From Prostheceraeus crozeri (lineage: Eukaryota > Platyhelminthes > Polycladida > Euryleptidae), in the NCBI GenBank assembly GCA_907163375.1, contig CAJQUW010003381.1:62001-126000 (forward strand): a stretch of 64,000 bases of DNA. Direction: 5' to 3'. The notes under the pieces are model-generated. The model did not search any database, had not been told where the DNA came from, and saw only the letters and a list, made by a program, of their open reading frames with translations. This document shows, in pieces, positions 1 through 10,300 of this stretch. The position numbers were made by a program, and so were the translations under genes. Position 1 is the stretch's first letter. Every line of letters starts with the position of its first letter.

Positions 1-66
1 ACCGAAAAATCAAAGTGCACTGCTCGAGTAAAATTATGTCAATTAATACTATTCTAGTATTATTTA

Positions 67-1699
67 CAGGGTTGGCTTTTTGCCGGCTAAAACTGGTTTT
101 TGCCACTAAGTGGCAAAAACTGGTAAAAGACGGCTAAAACAAAAATTCCGAAAAATCAGTCTATTTGTTCACGAAATCATCGACAGCAAGTATTACGGTG
201 CATGCGGGTTCCAAAACATGACATTCATTCTGTGATGGAACCACATGATATGTTTTTATAACGAACGACAAACGATGTTGTCTTTCTTTACGATTGTTCT
301 GCCCTTTTCTTGTGATTTAAGAACAAATGTAGACTTCAGCACCATTTTGGCTCTTTGGCTCATGTAACAGAAGTTGTTAGATACTCGCAGAATTATCATC
401 AAATGAATGAAAAAATGAAAATAAATATATGAATATAACTGCTTTATACATAGAACTAAATTAAGCAAACCACTTTCTTCATGTGGACGAGCTTCAATAA
501 TCCTTCTGTGTTGAGTGTTCAGCAAGAATGTAGAGTGCATTTTAATAGCAGCTTAGGTTTCATCAGATCTAGATTCGAAACCAGGTCTCATGAGCGCAGA
601 GAAAAAATTTATATCAAAAAGTCTCTGCACCGGAAAATCTCACCTCCCAAATCAAGCAATGTGCAACAGTCACTTAGAATGCATTTCTACTTTTTTTAGA
701 AATATACTAAATGTACTAATGCTTGTGACTGTAGCAGGAAATCATGATTTGTAAGAACAAATAGTAATTGAATAGCATAGTTCGCACCAGCAATCTTGAT
801 AAAGTGAGGTATAATGTCAGTGTCAGTTATGATCTCAACAAAAGAACATGTCCGGTAAGCTGTAAAATTGATCTTGTTAATAGAATCTGAGAGCGACAAA
901 TAATTTTGACATTATTATGATATACAAGTTTGTTAATTAAAGTTCTTGAAATTTCCATGTTTTGAGCTCAAATCAAAACTTTACTTTCGGTTTTACATTC
1001 ATTTAACATATCCTTATCCTCTAAATATGTGAGGGTAAATTACCATGACATGAAAAAGTTGAAGGGCGAAATTTTTAATCTAGTCCTTCTGGGAGTGCAG
1101 GATAAATTTCATAGTAATATTCGTGTGATCATAATGGGTATGGGACATTTGCCACAGATTTAGAAGACAAGCTATTCTATGAAATCAGCAGGGAGGTTAA
1201 TCGAATAAATCCGAGGCCAGATTTATACATTTTCCTACCCTTCTAGCTTCATGGAATGCCTGTTTTCGATCTTTTATATAGAGCCAAGTGATTTCCTTCC
1301 AGCATGGACGTCTGTCGCATCTTACAATGAATGAAATTCGTAAAGCAACAAAATGCGTGCACACTTAGAAGAATAATGCACAACAGCTTTATAACAATAT
1401 TTTTTATAATAATTCATATTCCTACACCTATACTTGGAATATATTCTTGATTGAAATGCGATATTGATAGGTTTGAATTGTGAAAATACAGGCCTAAATG
1501 TTTATCGAATGATGAAAAAGTAAAGTGAACTTATTGCGACTAACGTTCATCAATAAAGTAAGGAGTGACGATGATCCCTTATATTGTATGTGCCCAAAAA
1601 ACTTAAGCAGTACTGCTGGAAACATAGCTTTAGCCAGTTTTTCCCAGTTTTAGCCGAAAAATGGTGACAAAAGCTGGTGGTTTTTACCGGCCAACCCTG
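67..1699. mobile_element. non-autonomous hAT element, CAGGGTTGG termini
   Basis: The ends are inverted: CAGGGTTGGC at the left and, read on the minus strand, CAGGGTTGGCCGG at the right. Flanking 8-mers ATTATTTA (59-66) and GTTATTTA (1700-1707) differ at one base, fitting a hAT-type 8-bp target duplication. Subterminal DNA repeats short words built on GCCGGCTAAAACTGG and TTTTGCCAC. No transposase frame is visible inside, so this is a deletion derivative or MITE mobilised in trans. It holds a SINE fragment. Two other elements here (17578-19031, 51429-52709) share the terminal CAGGGTTGG but have unrelated interiors. Confidence 0.75.
462..605 (-). repeat. truncated tRNA-derived SINE copy
   Basis: Read on the minus strand, this shares ordered blocks with a copy at 62071-62252: a GAGACCTGGTTTCGAA stretch resembling a B box, then GATCTG-TGAAACCT, then CATTCTTGCTGAACACT, then CCACATGAAGAAAG. 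The A-box half present in the other copy is absent here, so this one is 5'-truncated. Family assignment rests only on comparing the two copies. Confidence 0.5.
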
Positions 1700-4600
1700 G
1701 TTATTTATAGAATGCATGAAATTTGTTGAACATCAAATCGAATTATGAAATATGCTTTCTGTGCAATTTGGCGTCAGGCGAATAAACAATCGACGAAATG
1801 TGACTAGGCTCATTTGACATACTGGTCAAAAAATATATGGTCTAAAACAGCCTTGTCGATGCTCCCCCAATGTGTTTTGAGTCGGAGACAGATACAACAG
1901 TAGAATGTCTGCTTTTTCTTGGAGCTGTGACATTTTTGTGGAGGAGCTCCAGCGCCTTCATCCCTAATTACTTTTCTTTTTTCCTCACCCACTGCTTCCT
2001 GATCTTTAGAACTTGATGCAACTCGATAATTGAGTCTACATGCTAAATCATATTCTTATCCAATATAATGAAGCAACACTGCATGTAATAATTACATCTA
2101 GCAATAATCAGAGAGGATTGCATATCATTCACAAATGAGTAATTCCACGCGACTGTCAACATTTAGGTAAAAAATAATTTGCAACTGATTGATTACAAAC
2201 GTACTTTTTCATATCAAAATTTCCCCAAAACTCCGAATCTTATGCTGAGTTTCACGCTTGAATTCGATTCATGCTTGAATTTTTGAGCTTATATTCAAAA
2301 TTCATTTCTTTTAAATTTCGCGCTGATTTTAGCAGAAATTTCAAGGAAATTTTTCACATTTACATAAGAGACATGATTATTTTTGTTTTCAACTGATAGA
2401 CTTTTAAAACTTATCTAGAAGATACAAAAATATCTTTGCCTTCATTGTTATTATTATTTACTGAGAAATTTTGCATTTATTAACGCATTTAAAAAATGTG
2501 ACGTTTTTGCGCTTCAGTGCGATTTTTTCAATAGAATTATCGATTGAGCCGAATGTGGTAGAATCTCATATCCTAGGCTACCGTCGGTCACTTATGATGG
2601 AACAACTGAAATCGATTTTCACTCGGGTCATGGATGTTCTATACAACATTATTACGTTTCAGGCGTAGTAACGTTGTATTGAAACGCAATAACGTCACAC
2701 AAATTTTATTTTATCATTATAAGCAATTATCTAGGGGCTCAAGAGGAACCCGCGATTGTCGCGACATAAGCTTTGATAAATTTAAAATCCTTCCGTGACT
2801 TTTGATCGTTGAGATTTTGATATCTGAAGGTATAATTGAACATTTCCCTGCGTAATGACGTTACATAGCACGCAAATTCGAGATTTCAGTACTTACTTTC
2901 TAGCACACTGCGTATAGAATAAGTTCTGAACGAAGGTATAGGTATCAATTTTCTGAACAAAACAAAAATGCATCTACATGTACATTGTAAATGTAGGCAC
3001 CCCGAAGTTAATGCTTGTGTGCTTTATTTGCTTGTTTCATAAGGGAGTCAATAATTAATTTAAGTCCCAGCGCAACAGCGCTACAAGAATTAGTATGAAA
3101 ATCAGGTAGTGGTCACTCAAGTGATAAAGTCTGCAAATTGAAAGATTTGACTGAGACAACTATGCAATTAAATCAAATTTGAAGGTCAAATCAAAATCCT
3201 AGAAGTTAGAATGAGTCGCAAATTGCTCTAGCAACGACATTTGAAGTCACGGCGTCAGGTCAAGGTGGTTCTTGCACGAAATGGTTTTGATAAAACTCTA
3301 CCGGAAGTCTGGAGATAGAATGTAAATAACAGCAACATCTAAAACGTATGTTTCTGCTAAATTTATGCGGAAAATCAATGGCCTCTGAGTTCGAAAGCAT
3401 GTCTAAAAAGGTCTATTTCCACAAGCTGTCAGGGGCCATTGGTATTCCGGCTAAAATTTTAACAATAACATATTTTTGGAAGCTTCTGAGTTCGTTTCTG
3501 CCATTCAATTTTTTCCCTTGGGGTAGGTCTATCCAAAAAATTTCAGGACTATTTTGACCAGAAACCAAAGTCACAATTTACTTACAGAACGCTGTCTCAC
3601 TTGTCATGCGATCATGATACTCAACTTCAGTGAGAATTTCTGCAACCGCCCACGGAAAACATCAGCTGCTCGAATGATTATTAAAACTGCAGTGTGAATA
3701 CAGCACTAATAACTTATTTTCGTGGTAGTGGATGGTATCGGTGTTAATTCATTGTTTCGTCGACACATGTTGCTTCGCAAAAGTTCAATGCCCTACATAC
3801 AACCAAAAAATAAATGCACTCAATCCCGAATTCAGAAGTGTTTTACAGGAAACACTCTCGTCAACGTAAATGCATCAAATCAGTTTCTTTAAAGTTACTG
3901 CCTATAATCGTGAAAGCCTCATGTCCGAGGCTGAATCTATCGACGTAACCACGCCACAGTGTTCGCACAGTTACATTATTTGAATTCATTCATAGAAGTT
4001 TGAATCATACGAACTGGTTTTATTTCTGATATAGCAAAATGCTTAGCAAATCATCAAAAATTGAGATATGTAAGGATGGAGTTAAACATGTAAGCAGATA
4101 ATGACCATTATGATGTCTGTGTTGTCTGTAAAGGCAATATTTTGGTTATAGTTCTTTACTATTCTGAACTAGATGTGTCTACCAGAAGTTATGCAATTAA
4201 TTTGAAAGGAGAGGGAAAATGTACATGTGTGTTCATATACTATTTCATACGACAAAGTATTTACGAAGTAATTGAAAGAAAGACACTCATCAATGCCACC
4301 TATTTTTATCAGTAGTACGACAGAAACATCTCACCATGCACTTGAAAAACCCAAACAACCGTAGGAGGCCTAGGTAATGTATTGAAGTCAGCTGTTGCAT
4401 ATGAGGATCAAATAACTTTCACCTCAGCCAAATATAAATCCAGATTTCGTACGTGCAACGTTATAACACTACATCTGCAACGTTATAGCGATTCCTTTGT
4501 TAAGATTACCACTACAGTAATGTACGAATTCAATTTCAACAACTACTATGATGCTGATATGATCTGACATGGTGTAAAAGTCTCGGTCAATTCGCAGACT

Positions 4601-5691
4601 TTTCACATAAGTAGCCATTACTTGATTTTTATGTCATTTTGTGTAACGCTATCACGCTTGATCTTAATGAATTATTGAGTCAAAAAAAGAGAATGACAAG
4701 ACATATAAAGCGCAAAAGCATTGATTTGAGGGAATCTATTAAACATTTTGTTCGGTAAATCGATGCCAACCTCTTAATATCTAATACAAAAATGTTATTG
4801 AAATGTAGGAAATGTGTGCGATGTAACATTCTCACGCATGGAATCGCTCAGAAATATCGAGATTTTGCAATAAAGATGTCTGATTTCATGACTTCGCTTG
4901 TTCTCTATCAGCTATGTTTGCAGGTATTTCAGAAAAAGAGGGCAAAGACTGCAGAGAGTTTTACTTCAAAATTCAATTAATTAATTCGTAAAGAAGGAAA
5001 TGCAATATTTACCCATTTAAATGTAGGAGCCCAAAAGAATATTGTTTTCATACCTGAAAAAAACAGAGGCAGTAAATATGATATTACGACGACCTGAACA
5101 TATAGCTCCGACATGATAACAAGCAATATGTTTTATTATTGGCAGCAAAAAGTTTCTCTACGTTTTTATTGAAAGGTTCTAAAATGTTTCTAGCTGGAGG
5201 TGCTTAAGTTTCTTTAATTCCTCTCTTAACTCGATATCCTTGCATGTAATGGTATTCAACATCAAAAAATTACAATCACGGGGTAGAAGTAATTCATTTA
5301 GTCTCCCTATGTCTTAGGACGACCTGATGAGGCCCACTTGTTAAGCGTCTTCATTTTTCACTTCATATAGGCTTATGGCCGAAAGTCTATAATTTAGATA
5401 TAGATGCTAGGCGAGAAATTAGGAACGACAGCTCAAAGAATTTTCAGATACTTCTGACGAAATATTGCCAAAATCTGGTAAGATGGATTAGAGCTGGACG
5501 AAAATCTCATCAGCAGCCTCTTTAGGCAAAGAATGACTAATCCCTTTTGAAATTTTTGTTTATGATTTTGATCGGACACTTTCTGGATGCTTTATTGAAT
5601 TTTTAAGATGCATTTTGATTACCTTCCTTCTAGCCACGACGAACCCAATCTCAACATAGCCCTCGCAATTTACTAACATGACTTGTTGTTT
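1700..5691. other. AT-rich stretch, no supported gene
   Basis: About 4 kb without a convincing coding frame, RNA gene, terminal repeat or splice-consistent exon. Open frames are all under 80 codons and look random. There are scattered cryptic palindromes but no clear element boundaries. Confidence 0.5.
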
Positions 5692-5695
5692 ATAG

Positions 5696-6148
5696 TGTAA
5701 CAGTTTTATGCGTTTTATGGTCTTTTACTGTGTCATTATCTCATGAACTTTTATTGCGCGCAGATTTTAAAAATGTGAGTGCTGTTCGGGCTGAGTTTTT
5801 GTTGTGCTGAACTGGTACGGACGCAAGCCGGCCAGTTCGTGATCAAATCATCAAAGGCTACTATATGTGTTCGTTTCCATCCACAGTGGAATCCGAGTTT
5901 AGTGACGCGGCTTCGGACGCGGAAGAGGGTATTCGCCTCTTACGTCTAGACGGCGAGAGCCGTCCTACTGAGTCCTCCAGTAGTACGTCTGGCGTTGGCG
6001 AGAGCCGCAGCGAAAGAGAGTGTCGTGGGCAGACGAGGCCGAAGAGGAGGAGAAGGAGGCGCGAGAACAGCAGCGAGCGCGAACATCCGAGAGGGTAAGT
6101 TGTCGCAATTCGTTAAACGTATTTGACCGCGGAACTAGGCCAGTTACA
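5696..6148 (+). repeat. gypsy 5' LTR
   Basis: Starts TGTAACAGTT and ends GGCCAGTTACA. It differs from the 3' LTR by a 2-bp GA insertion in the GAAAGAGAGTG stretch near 6020 and by at least one substitution (AGTACGTCTGG versus AGTAAGTCTGG). It contains the start of the Gag reading frame (ATG at 5865) and a consensus splice donor, so transcription must start upstream of about 5865 if Gag begins there. Confidence 0.95.
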
Positions 6149-7309
6149 AATGGTGGCAGCGGTGGCCGTTCCCACGTTCAAGATGTTCTAAACGTCAGAT
6201 CTTGTCTAGATAGGTTCTACGACAGATATTCCGTAGAACATCTGGTCTCTTTTTGCGGAGGTAATTTTGCTCTGTGGTACCGCCGTTTTAGAATGGCATT
6301 GGAAACTTATCCCATGCGGGAAAGGAAGTTCGTTTTGTGCTCAAAGCTGAGTGATGCAGTATATGCGGAGTTATGTCGAGCACTTGATGTGGGAAGAGTA
6401 CAGGATAATCTTACAGATATATTAAATTTCCTGCATATTTTTTATGCTGAGTCTGATCAGTCGAAAGACTGTTCCTGGAAAAAGGTGGCGGAAGCCCCAA
6501 AATATACGCGTGTGTCGTTAAAGAATATTCCTCATTTTAACGGAGGTGATTTTGACGTTTGGTTCAGAAGGTTAGATTCTGTTCTCGACAGTTATCCGTC
6601 GAAAGAGAGGATTTTTCAGCTCAATTCGCTTTTGTCCGATGAGGTGTTCGCGTTTGTAAGTAACCGTTCAGAGATGGAGCAGAGTGATTTGGGACTGCTC
6701 GTCAAGAGTTTGCGACAGCGATACTCTAAAGCTCCTAGTGCCGCGAGAGCGAAAGAGTTATTTTATACGCGTACGCAGCGAAGAGGTGAGTCCTTGCGCG
6801 AGTTTGAGGGAGAACTTAGGAAGTTGGGGCGCATTGCTTTTCAGAATTTTGGGGAGAAAGAACGAGAACGGTGCATCATTGAAAGAATGATTGAGGGCAC
6901 TACGAATGTAGAAGTAGCCCGCCACTTTGCATTGTCGCCACCTGAAGAGGTGGGTCATATTTTGAAGGTTGACGATAGATTCCGCGAAATTCCACTTCTG
7001 TCTGCGGAGTCATTCGTGCCGGATGTGGGAAACAAGCGCGAAAGTGTGGTAAGTCAACTCAACCGTCCGGTGCAGTCTCAAGATAGCAGGGTGTCTGGTA
7101 ATCCAGGTTCGGACAGGAATTGGCGCCAATCTCGTGGGGCGTATCGGGAACAGCAACCCTTTGCTAGACGGTTCCCTAGATCTCCTACACCTCCACGTGC
7201 GGAAGCATCTCGCGCAAGCGATTTCCGTAGATCTTCTGGGAGATGTTTTGCGTGTGATCGCAAAAGACATTTTCGACGGGATTGTCCTTTTCGTGATTTA
7301 AACGAATAA
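6020..7309 (+). CDS. gag: gypsy Gag polyprotein
   Basis: Capsid/nucleocapsid protein of the retrotransposon; packages element RNA in cytoplasmic particles. The frame as it stands starts inside the 5' LTR (MSWADEAEEE, acidic and Glu/Arg-rich). In the 3' LTR the same frame opens earlier at an ATG equivalent to 5865 and continues without a break, so the 5' copy probably lost its natural N-terminus to a 2-bp insertion. Two related segments lie in tandem (GGNFALWYRRF near 6257 and GGDFDVWFRRL near 6544), each followed by a YP-x3-ER and a LSD motif, suggesting an internal duplication of the Gag N-terminal domain. A CCHC zinc knuckle (CFACDRKRHFRRDC) lies near the C-terminus. The frame ends one codon after a -1 slippery heptamer. 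Confidence 0.88.
   Translation: MSWADEAEEEEKEAREQQRARTSERVSCRNSLNVFDRGTRPVTNGGSGGRSHVQDVLNVRSCLDRFYDRYSVEHLVSFCGGNFALWYRRFRMALETYPMRERKFVLCSKLSDAVYAELCRALDVGRVQDNLTDILNFLHIFYAESDQSKDCSWKKVAEAPKYTRVSLKNIPHFNGGDFDVWFRRLDSVLDSYPSKERIFQLNSLLSDEVFAFVSNRSEMEQSDLGLLVKSLRQRYSKAPSAARAKELFYTRTQRRGESLREFEGELRKLGRIAFQNFGEKERERCIIERMIEGTTNVEVARHFALSPPEEVGHILKVDDRFREIPLLSAESFVPDVGNKRESVVSQLNRPVQSQDSRVSGNPGSDRNWRQSRGAYREQQPFARRFPRSPTPPRAEASRASDFRRSSGRCFACDRKRHFRRDCPFRDLNE
6095..6100 (+). promoter_or_regulatory. consensus splice donor inside the LTR
   Basis: GAGAGG|GTAAGT matches the metazoan donor consensus. It recurs in the 3' LTR (about 12779-12784). It could make a spliced subgenomic RNA, or splice LTR-initiated transcripts into host exons. 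No acceptor has been identified, so use is inference. Confidence 0.45.
6151..6165 (+). promoter_or_regulatory. primer binding site, tRNA-Leu type
   Basis: TGGTGGCAGCGGTGG begins two bases after the 5' LTR. Its complement is the CCA-tailed 3' end of tRNA-Leu of the kind whose acceptor and T arm end in CCACCGCTGCCA. The match is by recollection of that tRNA, not by a search. Confidence 0.7.
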
Positions 7310-7361
7310 GCGAGGCCAATGAAGTAAGTTTCGATCTTCCTCCAGGCGAAATTGGTCTCGC
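7297..7361 (+). promoter_or_regulatory. -1 ribosomal frameshift signal at gag/pol junction
   Basis: T TTA AAC (7297-7303) sits in the Gag zero frame, in the X XXY YYZ register, one codon before the gag TAA (7307-7309). After a 6-nt spacer, GCGAGGCCAAT (7310-7320) can pair with ATTGGTCTCGC (7351-7361): an 11-bp stem with one G-U pair and a 30-nt loop. A -1 shift enters exactly the frame that runs through pol. Heptamer, spacing and stem match the canonical eukaryotic and viral -1 frameshift design. A pseudoknot is possible but not established. Confidence 0.85.
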
Positions 7362-10300
7362 GGAATGTCTGTCTGGAACTGCAAAGAAGAAAGTCAGTAA
7401 GAATGTAATCCAGTTTATTATTGCCCATCGTAGAGGATGGGGTTTGTTAGATAGCGGCGCCGATCGTAGTGTGGTGCATATTAACCTTGCAAGAGAAGTT
7501 GGGGCTAAAATTGATAGCTCCAGACGGCCTGCGCTTCGGGACGCTGAGAAAAGGCCTTTAAGAGTTGCAGGAATTAGTGAGTTGAAAGTGAATTTGGGTT
7601 CTGAAATATGCACATATGAATTTGTGGTAGCCAATGAGATAAGCTACGATATTATTTTTGGACAAGATTTTTTGTCAGTGTTCGATATCGACATTTTGAA
7701 TAGTCGAGGAGTCGTTGAGTTCGCAAGAACCGGCACGACGCTGAAGATGAGAAGTCGTTTTGAGGTTGTAGATACCGAGATAAGTTTGGTCGAGGAAACG
7801 ACTGTCCCTCCTGACGCTCTTATCTATTGTAAAGGTATTTGTCAAAACTGGTCCAGGAGAGCGATTCTGGGTATGGTGACGCCTTTGCAGCAAAGTTTAC
7901 CGGAAGGTATTCTTATGGCAAATGGTGTAGTACAGACAGATAATGGTAAAGTATAGCTTCAATTGCTTAACATTACTCATTCAGAGGTGAAAATTCCTTC
8001 AAGGGCGCATATTGCGCAGTTTGAACCAATTGAGGAAGTTCTAACGGTAACTGAAGAGTCTACGTTGAAATCTCATAAATCTAATGTTGAAGTGGCGATA
8101 GACCAAATTCGTCAAGGTACCTTGTCGAAAGATGAGGTTCGCAAAGCGGAAGCTTTACTTTGTGAGTTTGCCGATGTTTTTGTCTAGGAAGGAAAACCGT
8201 TAGGTAGAACAACGCTTTTCCATCACACAATAAATACAGGCATGAGTCCTCCTATTAAAGTCAGAGGACGGAGAATTCCTCCTCATCAGCGAGCAGATGT
8301 TGACAAGATGGTGGATGAAATGTTGCGAGATAATGTAGTCAGACCTAGTAATAGTCCGTGGTCAAGCCCGATTTTATTAGTAAAGAAGAAAGATGGATCC
8401 TTGCGATGTTGTGTGGATTTTCGGCAATTGAACGAGATAACGGTGAAAGATGCTTACCCGCTTCCGAGAGTGGACGAGAGTCTAGATTCGTTGGCTGGAG
8501 CAAAATATTTCACCGTTTTGGATCTCAAGTCGGGGTATTGGCAGGTACCATTAGAGGAGAGCTCTAAGGAAAAGACTGCGTTCTCAACCCACAGAGGCCT
8601 ATATGAATTCAACGTTCTTCCTATGGGACTGACTACTGCTCCTGCTGTTTTTGCAAGACTAATGAATAACGTTTTGGCAGGATTGCCGTGGGATGCTTGT
8701 TTGGTATATTTAGACGATACCATCGTCATTGGGCGCTCGTTTGAAGATCATCTAGCCAACTTGGAGTCAGTATTACAGCGTTTTCGTAAGGCTAACTTGC
8801 AATTAAATCCCAAGAAATGTCAATGGTTTAAGACGGAGGTTAAATATCTCGGACATGTGGTATCGCCGGAAGGTGTCCATACCGACAAATCCACAATCGA
8901 GAAAGTCATGAATTGGCCGCGCCCAGATACTCAGAAGAAATTACGGGGATTCATCGGACTGTGTAGCTACTACCGGCGGTTTATTAAAGGATTCGCAAGC
9001 ATAGCCGAACCGCTCCACCGAATAACAGGTAAGAACGCAAAGTTTTCGTGGACGGATGAGTGTGAGGAAGCTTTTATTATACTAAGACAAGCTTTATGCT
9101 CTGCGCCGGTTCTGACCTTGCCAGATTTTTCTGCGGAAGCAGGGAATTTTATCTTAGACACCGATGCCAGCGATCGGGCAATTGGGTGTGTGTTGTCACA
9201 GAAAGACGAGAGTGGATTGGAAAGAGTTATCGCTTACGGAAGTAGGTGTCTTACTAAAGCAGAGAGAAATTACTGCGTAACCCGAAAGGAGATGTTGGCG
9301 ATGGTATATTTTATCCATGATCTGCGGGCGTATTTGTTAGGGAGACCTTTCATTTTGCGGACAGATCATAGTGCGTTGACGTGGCTGAATTCGTTTAAAG
9401 AGCCGACTGGACAAGTGGCACGTTGGATACAGAAATTACAGGAATATCAGTTTACGATCGAATATCGCCCGAATCCGAAACATACAAATGCCGATGCCCT
9501 ATCGAGGCGGCCACATCGTTCACATGGGGATTGTCCAACATGTTCTAAGGAGATAGAACAAAGTTTTGAAATTGCAGCCATAACCTGGCCTTATGGGTGG
9601 TCGGCTGAGGACCTTAAAAGAGCACAGCTAGAATCCCCAGCCATTTCTCATGCCGTCTCATGGATTCAGCAAGGGCGTTCAGGCCCTCCACAATTATCAA
9701 ACGCGCAAGGAATTCCTGAGTTGCGGAAAATGATAAAAGAATTTCCTTTTATGGCTCTGATTGAAGATATATTACATATTAGGTACCCTGACGATGAGGG
9801 TTGGAGGGTTATTTTGCCTCCATCGTTCAGAGAACAAGCCCTTCAGCAATATCACAATAACCCTGTGGGTGGGCACACCGGTAAAGAGTCAACTTTCAGG
9901 AAAGTAAGCCTACGTTTTTGGTGGCCAGGGTTACGGAAGGATATTGATAAATGGGTGGAGTCTTGCGGAGTGTGTGGTGAATGCAGGGGTCCCAACCCTA
10001 AGACTGTAGCACACCTCCGACCAATACCAGCAGACGAACCTCTTGCGCGTATTTCTTTGGACATAATTGGTCCCTTAAATAGAACGGCTTCCGGAAATCG
10101 ATTTATTCTTACGATGGTGGACGCATTTACAAAGTGGGCCGAAGCAGTGCCACTGAAAGATCATACCGCCAAAACAGTGGCTACTACAATTCTCTCCCAT
10201 TGGGCTTCTCGCTATGGAGTACCGAAGGAGATTTTGTCCGATCAGGGGACGGAATTTGAGTCAGCACTATTTCGCCAGCTGTGTCATTTGTTGGGAATGA

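Noticed and set aside
7010-7634. Minus-strand frames over gypsy gag/protease
   Set aside because: Shadows of the gag and protease frames on the opposite strand; no independent motifs.
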